From the IMG/VR virus record IMGVR_UViG_3300020429_000018, positions 1 to 21,060 of that record: a DNA stretch of 21,060 nucleotides; one strand, 5' to 3'. Both the position numbers and the translations under genes were made by a program. Of the stretch, positions 12,654 to 20,278 are shown piece after piece. How positions within the stretch are numbered: position 1 is the first letter of the stretch; every line of letters starts with the position of its first letter. The notes under the pieces are model-generated. The model was not told the origin of the DNA. It saw nothing but the letters and a program-made list of their open reading frames with translations, and made no database searches. This DNA comes from a virus.

Positions 12654-12895
12654 TGTCGAAAACATCTAGCGATTATAAGGAGTCCAAATGCTTGTAGGAA
12701 AGATATGGTTGTCAATCCAAACAAAGCAGGAAGAGTAAAGTTCCAAGCAAACATTAATACTAAAGGAGTTAGAATTAGTTCGCCAATAAATGCCCCCACC
12801 TGTTCTGGTGTGACCTCTGGAACCTTAGATTCCTTTGGAGGTTCTTCCTCTGGTTTCTTAGGTTCTTGTATTTTATTGACGGTGTAAATCGTCAT
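12650..12895 (-). CDS. Small membrane protein with Pro/Glu-rich head
   Basis: 81 aa from ATG 12895, which overlaps the upstream stop (ATGA) and so is preferred to an earlier in-frame ATG at 12949. Residues 9-30 are Pro/Glu/Lys-rich (EPKKPEEEPPKESKVPEV). Two hydrophobic spans follow: FIGELILTPLVLMFAWNFTL and FGLTTISFLQAFGLLIIARC. A membrane protein of unknown role; similar short double-span proteins are common in cyanophages. Confidence 0.55.
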   Translation of the reverse strand: MTIYTVNKIQEPKKPEEEPPKESKVPEVTPEQVGAFIGELILTPLVLMFAWNFTLPALFGLTTISFLQAFGLLIIARCFRQ

Positions 12896-13173
12896 CTTCT
12901 TTTTCTTTTCTTGTTCGTTTTGTCGGAAGTTTCCTGTTGACTTTTCCATAATTTAGGGTTGACTAATCCTTCTGATTGTTTGAACCATTTGAAGTCCTTC
13001 TTATACTTATCATAATAATAGTCAAACATCTCTACTTGTGACATTGGTATGGCAATATCATAACATTCCTCGCCATTTTCTATGTAATGAACAAGGTATG
13101 CTGTATATGGTAATGTTTTATCGTTAGCATCAGAAACCTGACACTTCTCTTTAAGGACGTTCAATGTTTTCAA
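12892..13173 (-). CDS. Hypothetical small basic-tailed protein with TTG start
   Basis: 93 aa. It begins with TTG at 13173, overlapping the TGA of the upstream gene by three bases (TTGA); no in-frame ATG occurs before YTAYLVHYIENGEECYDIAI. GGAG directly before the start and GGGG nine bases up are possible ribosome contacts. The core is rich in Tyr (MFDYYYDKYKKDFKWF) and the C-terminus is very basic (DKTNKKRKRR), which could contact nucleic acid. No family recognised. Confidence 0.55.
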   Translation of the reverse strand: MKTLNVLKEKCQVSDANDKTLPYTAYLVHYIENGEECYDIAIPMSQVEMFDYYYDKYKKDFKWFKQSEGLVNPKLWKSQQETSDKTNKKRKRR

Positions 13174-13604
13174 CTCCGATTACCCCACTGAATTGTAGGG
13201 AATGCTTCTTGAACAACTGCTTTAGTAATTCTATAGCGTTTGCCAAGTTGTTTGTCTTTCACAAGGCATAATACCTTTGCTTCTTCTTCGTGTAACCCTT
13301 CTAACATTTGGATAAACATATTCTCTTTCTTCATAGAAGGAAGATTGTCTGCTCCACCCTTAATAAAGTAATAGAATTTACGTGCTTCTTTCTCAAGCAC
13401 TGTATGTTCTGTACCCATAGGTGCAGGATTAGGTCTGTAAGGTACGTCACCTTCTGGCAATGCTGAAACCACAGAGTCATCGTAGTTCCAGATGAATAGA
13501 GAACGTAGTGCTTGACTATTATTCTCTTGAAGGATTTTCACCTTCTGTGATTTTGTCTTTGCATTGTGTGCTTTCTGCAAAATCTCTGCAATAGTAAGTT
13601 TCAT
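13170..13604 (-). CDS. Conserved cyanophage protein, DUF6433-like
   Basis: 144 aa, ATG at 13604, three bases after the rnh stop. The N-terminus MKLTIAEILQKAHNAKTKSQ and LRSLFIWNYDDSVVSALPEG, then PYRPNPAPMGTEHTVLEKEA, match a protein family I recall in T4-like cyanophages as DUF6433, normally coded near replication genes. Cytoplasmic, helical, no catalytic motif seen. Its place next to RNase H argues for a role in DNA metabolism or transcription, but this is inference. The DUF number is from memory. Confidence 0.6.
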   Translation of the reverse strand: MKLTIAEILQKAHNAKTKSQKVKILQENNSQALRSLFIWNYDDSVVSALPEGDVPYRPNPAPMGTEHTVLEKEARKFYYFIKGGADNLPSMKKENMFIQMLEGLHEEEAKVLCLVKDKQLGKRYRITKAVVQEAFPTIQWGNRS

Positions 13605-13607
13605 AAC

Positions 13608-14486
13608 TTAAAAATAGTTTACTTCTGACACTAGGTCATTCAATTCATTCTCTTCAAAATAAGAAGAGAGATCGTTCCTGTTAGCAGGAACTAAGGATTC
13701 ATATGTATCTATAATCTTTTCTCTCATCTCTTTTGGAATGTAATCAAAGTCAATGAGTTTACGATTACGTTCATACTGATTCACAAGTTCTGGTGTAGTG
13801 CAAAAGTCTTCTGGACTTTGAGTAGACCACTTTGCAATTAAAACTTTGCGTAATGGTTTCTGTCTGCGTCCTTCGACTAAACAACTATCATCAGATAAGA
13901 AGTTTGGAATACCATCAGACCTATCACCTTTAAGGATGTGTTCTGAGATATACAATTTAGGGTCTAGTCCTTCTACCCATTTCTTAAGACAGGGATTGTA
14001 TTGATCTACATATCCATATCTTTTAAGTTGAATAAAGTCTTTATCTCCAGAGAGTATTAAAGTCTTTACTGGTGGTTGCATATTGTTTTGCAATCTTATG
14101 TTTGCAAGACCTTGTTCTTTACAGAGAACAGCGATGATGTCATCTGCCTCTGCACCGTCAACCTCTACAACTTTGTACGGTAAGTTTTCTAAGAACTCTG
14201 CCTTAAGTTTATTAAGTAGTTCAAAGATATTGTCCCAGTTATGTTTAGACTTTTGCCTGTCACGTTTACGTGTGCCCTTATAATGAGGGAACTCATCACG
14301 TCTCCAGTAATGCCTATTGTCATAACAGAGAACAAGTTCTCCATACTTTTCCTTAAACTCTGATCTATAGTTGAGCAGAGAATTAAGAACCATATGTCGG
14401 ACTAAACCTTCTTGTAACTTCTCAGTTTGTGAAAGCGAAACCATAAGGTTTGCGATCATTACCTGATTCGCATCTACAAGAATCAT
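13608..14486 (-). CDS. rnh: RNase H / FEN-1-type 5'-3' exonuclease (T4 Rnh-like)
   Basis: 292 aa, ATG at 14486 two bases after the previous stop. T4 RNase H is 305 aa. The acidic metal-binding set is present: MILVDANQV (Asp5), LCYDNRHYWRRDEFPHYKG with the conserved Y-K-G, EVDGAEADDIIAVL, LSGDKDFIQL and LKGDRSDGIPNF. This is the FEN-1/T4 RNase H arrangement. The enzyme removes RNA primers and adjacent DNA from lagging strands together with gp32. Its operon partners gp32 and gp33 are 3.5-4.5 kb downstream. Confidence 0.9.
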   Translation of the reverse strand: MILVDANQVMIANLMVSLSQTEKLQEGLVRHMVLNSLLNYRSEFKEKYGELVLCYDNRHYWRRDEFPHYKGTRKRDRQKSKHNWDNIFELLNKLKAEFLENLPYKVVEVDGAEADDIIAVLCKEQGLANIRLQNNMQPPVKTLILSGDKDFIQLKRYGYVDQYNPCLKKWVEGLDPKLYISEHILKGDRSDGIPNFLSDDSCLVEGRRQKPLRKVLIAKWSTQSPEDFCTTPELVNQYERNRKLIDFDYIPKEMREKIIDTYESLVPANRNDLSSYFEENELNDLVSEVNYF

Positions 14487-14488
14487 TT

Positions 14489-14725
14489 TTAGTCATCATC
14501 TTCGTCATCTATTATATCATCTTCATCAGTTAAACGCAAGTACAATAGTTCTTCGGGATCTACTCTACCATCATCGGTCAACATTTCTGGATGGATAACC
14601 GCTTTTGCATACGCTGCATTCTCAAGGTATGTATCAACATAGTCTTTTACATACCACGCAACAATAGCACCGATTAGGAATGCTCCTATGATTAATGCTG
14701 CAAATATTACCGCTTGCTCTGCCAT
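14489..14725 (-). CDS. Small single-pass membrane protein with acidic tail
   Basis: 78 aa. Residues 5-25 (AVIFAALIIGAFLIGAIVAWY) form one membrane helix, and the C-terminus is strongly acidic (DEDDIIDDEDDD). It starts 24 bases after a CTAAATA-type promoter and precedes rnh by two bases. Function unknown; the topology suggests a cytoplasmic acidic domain anchored in the inner or thylakoid membrane. Confidence 0.6.
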   Translation of the reverse strand: MAEQAVIFAALIIGAFLIGAIVAWYVKDYVDTYLENAAYAKAVIHPEMLTDDGRVDPEELLYLRLTDEDDIIDDEDDD

Positions 14726-14747
14726 AGGATACTCCGTGTAGTTAAAA

Positions 14748-15104
14748 TTATTTAGACTTTTTTTTGCGTCCAGGTTTACGAGTCAACTCGTACTTCCACG
14801 CATCTTCTAAGATAGCATACAGATACTTGTGTATCTTTCTTGCTTGTGGTTTAGGGATATGCCCAAAGGATTCTCTTAGGTACGGATCACCGCCCTTAAT
14901 ATATCCTTGTAACTCAAGACATATTTCTGAAACACTTGCTGCTGTGCTACTCTCAATAAACTCTGTTACTTCTCTTCGAGTAAATTTTTGTGACTCTAGT
15001 AACGGGTAGACCTTCATTAAGAATCTACCCTCGCTCATTGCAGAGTCCATTGCTCTCTCAACTAAAGAACAAAGTTCATCAACTTTGTTTTGCTTGTCTG
15101 TCAT
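14748..15104 (-). CDS. Hypothetical cytoplasmic protein
   Basis: 118 aa from ATG 15104, preferred over a TTG at 15113 that would overlap the glutaredoxin stop. Mostly helical (DELCSLVERAMDSAMSEGRF) with a basic C-terminal tail (LTRKPGRKKKSK). A G-G-D-P-Y-L-R-E-S-F-G segment lies in the middle. Placed between glutaredoxin and a membrane protein. No family recognised; the Lys/Arg end suggests nucleic-acid contact. Confidence 0.6.
   Translation of the reverse strand: MTDKQNKVDELCSLVERAMDSAMSEGRFLMKVYPLLESQKFTRREVTEFIESSTAASVSEICLELQGYIKGGDPYLRESFGHIPKPQARKIHKYLYAILEDAWKYELTRKPGRKKKSK
14749..14756 (-). promoter_or_regulatory. Putative late promoter variant TCTAAATA, overlapping the previous gene's stop codon
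   Basis: TCTAAATA on the minus strand, where TCT AAA TAA are the Ser-Lys-stop codons of the upstream 118-aa gene. It lies 24 bases from the next ATG and shares the CTAAATA core with the gp26 promoter at 3591-3598. Confidence 0.45.
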
Positions 15105-15109
15105 TATAG

Positions 15110-15355
15110 TCAAATGATACCTCTTGATTTAAAGTGTGAGATTGATTCATTACAACCACCTATTTTCTGTCCGTCTACAACTAACTGTGGGAAGGTGGAC
15201 CCATTTCCAAATTCTTTATAGAATTGATCTCGTGTAAAATTTTCATCGAGTTTATACTCTCGATAACTCCAACCCTTTAGATCGTAAAACTGTTTAATCT
15301 TAGAACAGTAAGGGCAACCATTTCTGGAGTAGATTGTAGTTTGTTTAGGAGTCAT
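15110..15355 (-). CDS. Glutaredoxin
   Basis: 81 aa from ATG 15355, which overlaps the TAA of the oxygenase gene by one base (TAATG); this start gives the normal length for a phage glutaredoxin (T4 NrdC is 87 aa). It has the active-site CPYC at 14-17, the cis-Pro loop STFPQLVVDG and a GG motif (KIGGCNES). Glutaredoxins reduce disulfides, in phages mainly of ribonucleotide reductase, so this supports deoxynucleotide supply. No nrdA/nrdB is in the window. Confidence 0.88.
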   Translation of the reverse strand: MTPKQTTIYSRNGCPYCSKIKQFYDLKGWSYREYKLDENFTRDQFYKEFGNGSTFPQLVVDGQKIGGCNESISHFKSRGII

Positions 15356-15975
15356 TAGTAAAGATGTACGTTGAATGCGATTGAATAGCGAGAGTGATCT
15401 GTGTTGTTCTTTTCCGTAGCGTGTTCTAACCACGATGGGAATAGTATAACAGATTCTGGAGTAGGTTCAAAGTAAATACCTTCTTCAGTTCCAAACATAC
15501 ACATCTTAGCATACATATTCGGATTGTAAAATAGTATCCCACCCATATCAGGAGTCGTCTTATGATAATACACACCTGATACTTGATGACCTGCGTGTGT
15601 ATGTCTCTGTTGTGACTTACCTTTACCTACTACATTGATCCACGATTGAGAAATTGTCCACGATCCTCTCAACGGTTCTATGTATGCTGATGCACTATCT
15701 GGAACAGGTAATTTTTGAGAACCAACATATTTTTCTATTGCTTCACCTAAGAATGTTTCAAGTTTAGGCATTGGATGTCTCTTAAACATCTGTAATAGAT
15801 GTTGTTTCTCGTGAGTACCGTGCAAAGTTTCTTGCAAAGCATAAGGAGACAAGTATGAACTGTCAGACCAGTCACCTGTCTCCTCTAAGTATTTTATTGT
15901 GTTATCTATTTCTTCTACTATAGCAGGGTCACTATGTTGTGATGGAAATATTTCAATAGGGAATAGTTGCATCAT
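15355..15975 (-). CDS. 2OG-Fe(II) oxygenase family protein (second copy)
   Basis: 206 aa, ATG at 15975. The motif QRHTHAGHQVSGVYYHK carries the iron His residues, GGILFYNPNMYAK follows, and LFPSWLEHATEKN with the distal His plus HSRYSIAFNV with the Arg close the fold; this matches the TIGR02466-type phage oxygenases well. Substrate unknown. It shares W-x-x-S, H-x-H and FPSxLxH architecture with the copy at 7893-8492 but little else, so the two probably act on different substrates. Confidence 0.85.
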   Translation of the reverse strand: MMQLFPIEIFPSQHSDPAIVEEIDNTIKYLEETGDWSDSSYLSPYALQETLHGTHEKQHLLQMFKRHPMPKLETFLGEAIEKYVGSQKLPVPDSASAYIEPLRGSWTISQSWINVVGKGKSQQRHTHAGHQVSGVYYHKTTPDMGGILFYNPNMYAKMCMFGTEEGIYFEPTPESVILFPSWLEHATEKNNTDHSRYSIAFNVHLY

Positions 15976-16129
15976 TTAATTCTTTGATTCTGTAGTGCCT
16001 TACAAGTTGCTGATCTAAAGTATGAATCTCTACAACAGCATCTTCTGGTGCATCAAATATGTATAACTCGGAGGGCATTAATACTTTCTCTAACCAAGTT
16101 TCTCTCGCTATACATTTAAAGATTACCAT
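15953..16129 (-). CDS. Hypothetical small protein
   Basis: 58 aa from ATG 16129 (MVIFKCIARETWLEKVLMPS). An upstream in-frame ATG at 16201 would overlap the previous gene by 44 bases and add a low-quality segment, so the internal ATG is preferred. The C-terminus (DQQLVRHYRIKELNDATIPY) overlaps the oxygenase start by 23 bases. Beta-rich, acidic centre (FDAPEDAVVEIH). No family known to me. Confidence 0.5.
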   Translation of the reverse strand: MVIFKCIARETWLEKVLMPSELYIFDAPEDAVVEIHTLDQQLVRHYRIKELNDATIPY

Positions 16130-16157
16130 CTTATTGGTATCATTTTTATATGTATGA

Positions 16158-16334
16158 CTATTCACCCTGCAACTCCTTGAGTTTGTCGTAGCAATAGTCA
16201 ATGATCTCTTGTCTGTAAGACATCATTTCTGTGAAACAATCTTGATTATATGCACAAGATCTTAATTTACTATCAGGTTTGTGAAGACTCTCGATCAATA
16301 GAGTCAATCCCCTCTGTTGTTTCTCCTGTGACAT
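16158..16334 (-). CDS. Hypothetical small protein
   Basis: 58 aa from ATG 16334 (MSQEKQQRGLTLLIESLHKP). It overlaps the upstream coiled-coil gene by 62 bases in another frame; an ATG at 16376 would overlap it by 104 bases and is less likely. Polar and helical, with two Cys in the segment SCAYNQDCF. No family recognised. Confidence 0.5.
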   Translation of the reverse strand: MSQEKQQRGLTLLIESLHKPDSKLRSCAYNQDCFTEMMSYRQEIIDYCYDKLKELQGE

Positions 16335-16554
16335 CAGATTCTTGTGTTTGTTTCTTAACATTATATATGGTATCATCTAATTTTGCAAGTTCTCCAAGCA
16401 AACTTTTTTGATATTTCTTTTCTTTCTTCATTTTCTTACGAAGAGTTACAGGGTCATCCTTATATTTTTTACCTATCTTTACGATACGTTGTAGTTCATC
16501 GTGCGATTGCTTTAGTCTTCTATCCCAGAAGGCATCTTTGTTTAAAGGGGTCAT
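16273..16554 (-). CDS. Small coiled-coil protein
   Basis: 93 aa, ATG at 16554 overlapping the stop of the 1055-aa gene (ATGA). Highly charged Lys/Glu-rich helices (KKMKKEKKYQKSLLGELAKL) suggest a coiled coil, followed by a Thr/Ser/Glu tail. Its coupling to the large virion gene suggests an assembly partner or chaperone, but this is inferred from position only. Confidence 0.5.
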   Translation of the reverse strand: MTPLNKDAFWDRRLKQSHDELQRIVKIGKKYKDDPVTLRKKMKKEKKYQKSLLGELAKLDDTIYNVKKQTQESDVTGETTEGIDSIDRESSQT

Positions 16555-19500
16555 ACTGCGTCGTCAATAATTAATCTAAAGGTTCTAAAGTGATTGTTCT
16601 TTGACCTCGTATCATTACTATACCACACAGTTGAACTTCTGTCGTGTGATGACTGGTACATTGCCCACTTAGCAGTTCTAGTATTGATAGATGTCTCTGA
16701 GTTATTTAACCTTATTCTTTGAGGTAGTGTTTTCTCTGGTGGATAGTATGGTGTAACAATTTCTACACCCTCATTGTTTACAAGATCCTCGTGTCTTGTA
16801 GGATACTCCCACGTAAACTCCATACCATCTACATATCCCTGACCTGCATTGATAATAGAATCTACTGTCCACCTAAACTGGTATCCTTTCATAGTCTCTG
16901 GTGCTGTCTGAGTATCTGTTGCCTTAAATATTAACTCACCTCTCATTCGTAACTTGAGTCCATTAGTTTTACCTAGATCAAAATCGTGATAAAAATAAAC
17001 TGGTTCTCCTGCTACGTTCTTTCTCTGCCAATATTGTATGAGAGTAGCAGGTTCTCTATACATCTCAAGAACTGAGTTAGATGTATCTTCTACACTTACA
17101 GTAAATAATTTCTCTACCAGATCACTAACCTGACTATCAAAATAATTTGCTGTTGGTGAACCTGATTGAATCATAATCACAGGAGTAGGAAGACCATAGG
17201 CACCGACCTCTATATCCTCATTCAGAGTTCCAAATGATAATTGATTTACAGCACCACCTGATGTACAAGCAGAGGTATCAAGACTATCAATACGGATACC
17301 TTGTCTAAACATCGTACCTAATACTTTATCTTTTCCTACAAAAAACTTATATAGTTCTCCTGTATTATATCCACCCTTACCTTCATCAATGATACCTTCT
17401 ACACGGTATCTAATACCATTAGGCACTGATTCATATCTAATGTTAAGTGATAGACCACCATCACCTATCTCTCTTGCAATATATCCTATGCTATCATCAA
17501 GAGTTCTAGTTTGATTTACAAACAGAGGACGTGGACTTGTTGTTAACCAGTTGTTAGTAATTCCACCACCACTTGACCACGCAGACACCACATTAGTAGG
17601 ATCGTTTAGATCATATAAGGAGAATGATCCAGGCATACCACACTGGAAGTCTTGATTGGTTACGTTATGTGTCACTGTGGTTAAGTTGACTTCCCATATA
17701 TTGACGATCTGTTTTGTGCCTTCGTTGTGTATAGCAAAGTGTGGTGCTACTGATGCAGCAAAGTGACCACTTACTATACTGTCAACTCTAAATGATATAT
17801 CATCACCTCTCACGATGTCGAATGTGTGTAATGGTGTACCAATCTTTGTCCACTCATCTATGTGTGCTTCATCCTCAAATATTTTTACACCATTCTTATA
17901 CAACTCATACTTAAATACTGTACACTCACCAAGACCACCTGTCATACCACCGTGTGATCTTAGACTTACGGTTGCATCTTGTATGCAGGTAATTGTTTGT
18001 GCTGTATTGTCTCTGATTAGATAATCTCCAACACAATCACCACATCCACCTGAGATTACTTCTCCTTCTACAACTTGTCCACAACCCGCACGCATCATAC
18101 TGACTCCTTTAAATCCTGTAGGATCAAACAAGAAGTCTTCACAAGATTTGATTGGTTCTAATACTTCAAACTCAGGTTCAACTAACTCTCCAAAGACATA
18201 ACCTGTGATGCCTTCATAGAACCAAGGAGATCCATTGTAACTCATACGATATGATATTTTAACATCGTTATAATCATCATCACCATCCAGTAAGTCTTCC
18301 CACCACTGCCACCAACGTGATGTCCATCTTGTAAAGTTTTTTTGTTTCCAGTTTAGTCTTCTTTCACTAAACATACTAAGATTTTGTTGCTGTGAATTTA
18401 GATTAGTTCTCCAAGAACCATTGTTTGTTGTCTGACTAAAGGTAAGAAGATCACCCTGATTTATAGTTCCATTACCCTGACCTGCATCAAAACCATTAGG
18501 AATTAGAACAAATCCTATTTTACAAGGAGCGTATTGATTCAGAACTGTCTTTGAAATTGTGTGTGAGAGGTACCCAGAAGCGTCTGTAGCATTAGGAAGA
18601 ATGACTTGACCATATGCAGGGTTATCATTTGCGTCAGTAATGTAATATCCAAAGACATTTTTATATGCTGCACTACCACGTTGACAATTAAACTCAATCA
18701 ATATATCAGCATCAACTCTACCTCCGATCCTATAAAATCCTCCTGTTAAAACAGGTTCTATCAACTCTCCACCAAGAGGTGTCAGAGAATATCTATGATC
18801 ACCTGTTGTAGGATTCCAGTATCTGTATAAAGTTGATAGTTTTTCTCCATCACCTAGGGAACTAATCCCATCAATTTTCTCACGGAAAATGTAAGAAATA
18901 ACATCACTCCTAGATCCCATACCATAAGCATCCATAGAAGATTTCTCTCCTTCTGGATCCATAGTTAACATAGTATCTGTCTGACTAGAACTATATGAAA
19001 CATACAATTCTGATGATCTAGGTTCTTGTTTATTATGCCCCCAGAATATAATGCTTGACGATGTATATGTATTGTCAGGAGGTGTATCAGATAAACTATA
19101 GTGATGATTTGTAGGTGATACGTGTTCATAAACTGCTCTACGTTCTGGAACACAATTCTTTACACATATTCTATTTGTCCTTCTGTTGAACTCTCTAGTG
19201 ATAAAGTTTTCACAGTCTGGCATAGGAGGTTTCCAATCACCACCTGCGTATGGTCTTAACATACACTCGATGTGATCTAACATACACTGAGGAACTTGTC
19301 CTATATCTGGATTACAATCTACATCTGATTGTGTATCGTACTCATCATTCTGACATTCTTTTCCTGCTGAAGCATCTCTTGGGTCTTCTAATTCTATTCT
19401 AATTTTACTTGGTACACCTATGTCCGCTAGTCCAAGACCTTTTAAATGATCTACAATATATCCAATATCATATTCTATTGGTGCTAGATTTTCAAGACCT

Positions 19501-19718
19501 GTATCTGGTTCACCAAAGTTAGGTACGGTCTGTGTTTGTTGTGAAGGGTAACACTGACCTACTAAGTTTTCTATTATTTGATTTACTGTTGCATCAGCAG
19601 GAGTACCATCACCTTTTATATTCGTACCACCGCCACCAGAAGGTACCTCTTGTTGCCCCTGAGACTGATCGTCCGAGGGGTCACAATTTTGTTGAAACCA
19701 ACCGTTGTCACCTGACAT
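16551..19718 (-). CDS. Large virion/adhesion-type protein with DUF5648- and DUF4114-like segments
   Basis: 1055 aa, ATG at 19718. Residues 1-60 are Gly/Ser/Gln-rich. Residues 197-212 (YEHVSPTNHHYSLSDT) and 297-313 (TLYRYWNPTTGDHRYSLT) resemble the 'YRxYNPxTGDHxYT' motif of DUF5648. Residues about 355-490 look like DUF4114: GYYITDANDNP, GFVLIPNGFDAG, a FSERRLN turn, and WWEDLLDGDDDYNDVKISY, whose E-D-L-x-G-D-x-D-Y-N-D is the family signature and a likely calcium-binding loop. The remaining 550 residues are beta-rich with DGDD and GGxG turns and scattered Cys. Such proteins are extracellular or virion surface proteins, so a tail fibre or receptor-binding role is likely. It starts the longest minus-strand transcript, 12 bases after an AATAAATA octamer. 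Confidence 0.7.
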   Translation of the reverse strand: MSGDNGWFQQNCDPSDDQSQGQQEVPSGGGGTNIKGDGTPADATVNQIIENLVGQCYPSQQTQTVPNFGEPDTGLENLAPIEYDIGYIVDHLKGLGLADIGVPSKIRIELEDPRDASAGKECQNDEYDTQSDVDCNPDIGQVPQCMLDHIECMLRPYAGGDWKPPMPDCENFITREFNRRTNRICVKNCVPERRAVYEHVSPTNHHYSLSDTPPDNTYTSSSIIFWGHNKQEPRSSELYVSYSSSQTDTMLTMDPEGEKSSMDAYGMGSRSDVISYIFREKIDGISSLGDGEKLSTLYRYWNPTTGDHRYSLTPLGGELIEPVLTGGFYRIGGRVDADILIEFNCQRGSAAYKNVFGYYITDANDNPAYGQVILPNATDASGYLSHTISKTVLNQYAPCKIGFVLIPNGFDAGQGNGTINQGDLLTFSQTTNNGSWRTNLNSQQQNLSMFSERRLNWKQKNFTRWTSRWWQWWEDLLDGDDDYNDVKISYRMSYNGSPWFYEGITGYVFGELVEPEFEVLEPIKSCEDFLFDPTGFKGVSMMRAGCGQVVEGEVISGGCGDCVGDYLIRDNTAQTITCIQDATVSLRSHGGMTGGLGECTVFKYELYKNGVKIFEDEAHIDEWTKIGTPLHTFDIVRGDDISFRVDSIVSGHFAASVAPHFAIHNEGTKQIVNIWEVNLTTVTHNVTNQDFQCGMPGSFSLYDLNDPTNVVSAWSSGGGITNNWLTTSPRPLFVNQTRTLDDSIGYIAREIGDGGLSLNIRYESVPNGIRYRVEGIIDEGKGGYNTGELYKFFVGKDKVLGTMFRQGIRIDSLDTSACTSGGAVNQLSFGTLNEDIEVGAYGLPTPVIMIQSGSPTANYFDSQVSDLVEKLFTVSVEDTSNSVLEMYREPATLIQYWQRKNVAGEPVYFYHDFDLGKTNGLKLRMRGELIFKATDTQTAPETMKGYQFRWTVDSIINAGQGYVDGMEFTWEYPTRHEDLVNNEGVEIVTPYYPPEKTLPQRIRLNNSETSINTRTAKWAMYQSSHDRSSTVWYSNDTRSKNNHFRTFRLIIDDAV

Positions 19719-19728
19719 ATCTTTTTAG

Positions 19729-19923
19729 TTATTTATTAAGGTATGTAGGTGGTATGTGATGATCATTCCAATGCCTAATGTTACCACCAACAATAAAACA
19801 GTTTGTGATTATAAGTTGTAAAAAGATAAAGGTTCTTATCATAGCAATGATGTCTGCTTCCCTATCGTTCTTACCTGATTTGTCTCCCAGTGCCTTTGCC
19901 CAGATTCTCCAAATTTTTCTCAT
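19729..19923 (-). CDS. Conserved-looking cyanophage small membrane protein
   Basis: 64 aa, MRKIWRIWAKALGDKSGKND then a single helix (IRTFIFLQLIITNCFIVGG) and a short tail (NIRHWNDHHIPPTYLNK). I recall very similar 'KIWRIWAKALG...IRTF...NCFI...IRHW' proteins as recurrent hypothetical genes of T4-like cyanophages, but no function. Its ATG overlaps the stop of the 35-aa ORF (ATGA). Confidence 0.65.
   Translation of the reverse strand: MRKIWRIWAKALGDKSGKNDREADIIAMIRTFIFLQLIITNCFIVGGNIRHWNDHHIPPTYLNK
19730..19737 (-). promoter_or_regulatory. Putative late promoter AATAAATA overlapping a stop codon
   Basis: AATAAATA on the minus strand, where AAT AAA TAA are the Asn-Lys-stop codons of the 64-aa gene. 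It lies 11 bases before the 1055-aa gene's ATG, so a start 6-7 bases downstream would leave only about 5 bases of leader. AAAAAGA next to the ATG would act as a short ribosome contact. Confidence 0.5.
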
Positions 19924-20027
19924 CCGTATAAATGTACGTTGTGAGATTTTCTTGATGGAGGATACTTTGGTTTCCTCGGTTGCTTGACCGCTTTGTAAAT
20001 GCGTAGTAAAAGTTCTGTATTAATCAT
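19920..20027 (-). CDS. Possible 35-aa peptide ahead of the 64-aa membrane protein
   Basis: ATG at 20027 (MINTELLLRIYKAVKQPRKP...) to TGA at 19920-19922, whose ATGA overlap starts the 64-aa gene. The overlap and the TATAAT eight bases upstream of the ATG support translation, perhaps from a leaderless message. It is short, basic and of unknown function. A leader peptide for the downstream gene is possible. Confidence 0.4.
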   Translation of the reverse strand: MINTELLLRIYKAVKQPRKPKYPPSRKSHNVHLYG

Positions 20028-20034
20028 AGAATAT

Positions 20035-20061
20035 ATTATAGCATAAAAAAGGACTTGCCAA
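20035..20061 (-). promoter_or_regulatory. Putative sigma70-type promoter, consensus -10 TATAAT
   Basis: TATAAT (20040 to 20035) with TTGGCA (20061 to 20056) 15 bases upstream on the minus strand. The -10 is perfect; the -35 is fair and the spacing two bases short. The -35 lies within the loop and stem of the preceding terminator. The start point would fall at or next to the ATG of the 35-aa ORF. Confidence 0.45.
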
Positions 20062-20083
20062 CACCAATAAGCAAGTCCTTTTT
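20045..20083. terminator. Strong bidirectional intrinsic terminator
   Basis: A 13-bp perfect inverted repeat, AAAAAGGACTTGC (20046-20058) and GCAAGTCCTTTTT (20071-20083), with a 12-base loop and T-runs on both strands. It closes the noncoding RNA on the minus strand and also faces plus-strand transcription. There is no coding gene on the plus strand nearby. Confidence 0.85.
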
Positions 20084-20278
20084 AATATTAAAGGGGAGGT
20101 TGGATTCCTGTGTACCAACAAGAGCGAGGCATTTCTACAGTTAGAAATTTCACTCTGCCTACGTCCTACTTGGTTGAGTAGTTCTGCCTTTCGACAGCGA
20201 GCACCACCTCTGACGTATCACCTTAACTAGCAAAATGCCAGTAAGTTTATTCAGTCACTCCCTGTGTCGCGTCCGACT
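20046..20278 (-). ncRNA. Candidate structured noncoding RNA (about 235 nt) with own promoter and terminator
   Basis: Transcription would start near 20278 from a TTGACA-17-TATTAT promoter and end at the strong hairpin 20046-20083. Helices read by eye: 20222-20231 with 20237-20245 (one bulge); 20160-20165 with 20212-20217, enclosing two hairpins, 20184-20188 with 20193-20197 closed by GAAA, and 20166-20170 with 20177-20181; 20131-20137 with 20142-20148 (7 perfect pairs) extended by 20121-20126 with 20151-20156; and 20099-20103 with 20115-20119. No ORF of credible length covers 20083-20246. Possible long-range pairing GGGAG/CTCCC and GAGGT/ACCTC. It does not match a 6S RNA, tRNA, tmRNA or RNase P pattern I know. 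The first 30 nt overlap the end of a 58-aa ORF. Confidence 0.5.

Noticed and set aside
20083-20278. Possible tRNA, tmRNA, 6S, RNase P or hammerhead identity of the RNA region
   Set aside because: No TTCGA T-loop with matching acceptor ends, no CCA end, no long 6S-type duplex, no RNase P core motif; CTGAATA near the 5' end differs from the hammerhead CUGANGA at an essential base.
20083-20278. manA or PhotoRC RNA motif (known near cyanophage photosynthesis genes)
   Set aside because: Those elements are expected upstream of the genes they control. This one lies downstream of psbD with its own promoter and terminator, and I could not match their consensus from memory. A covariance search would settle it.
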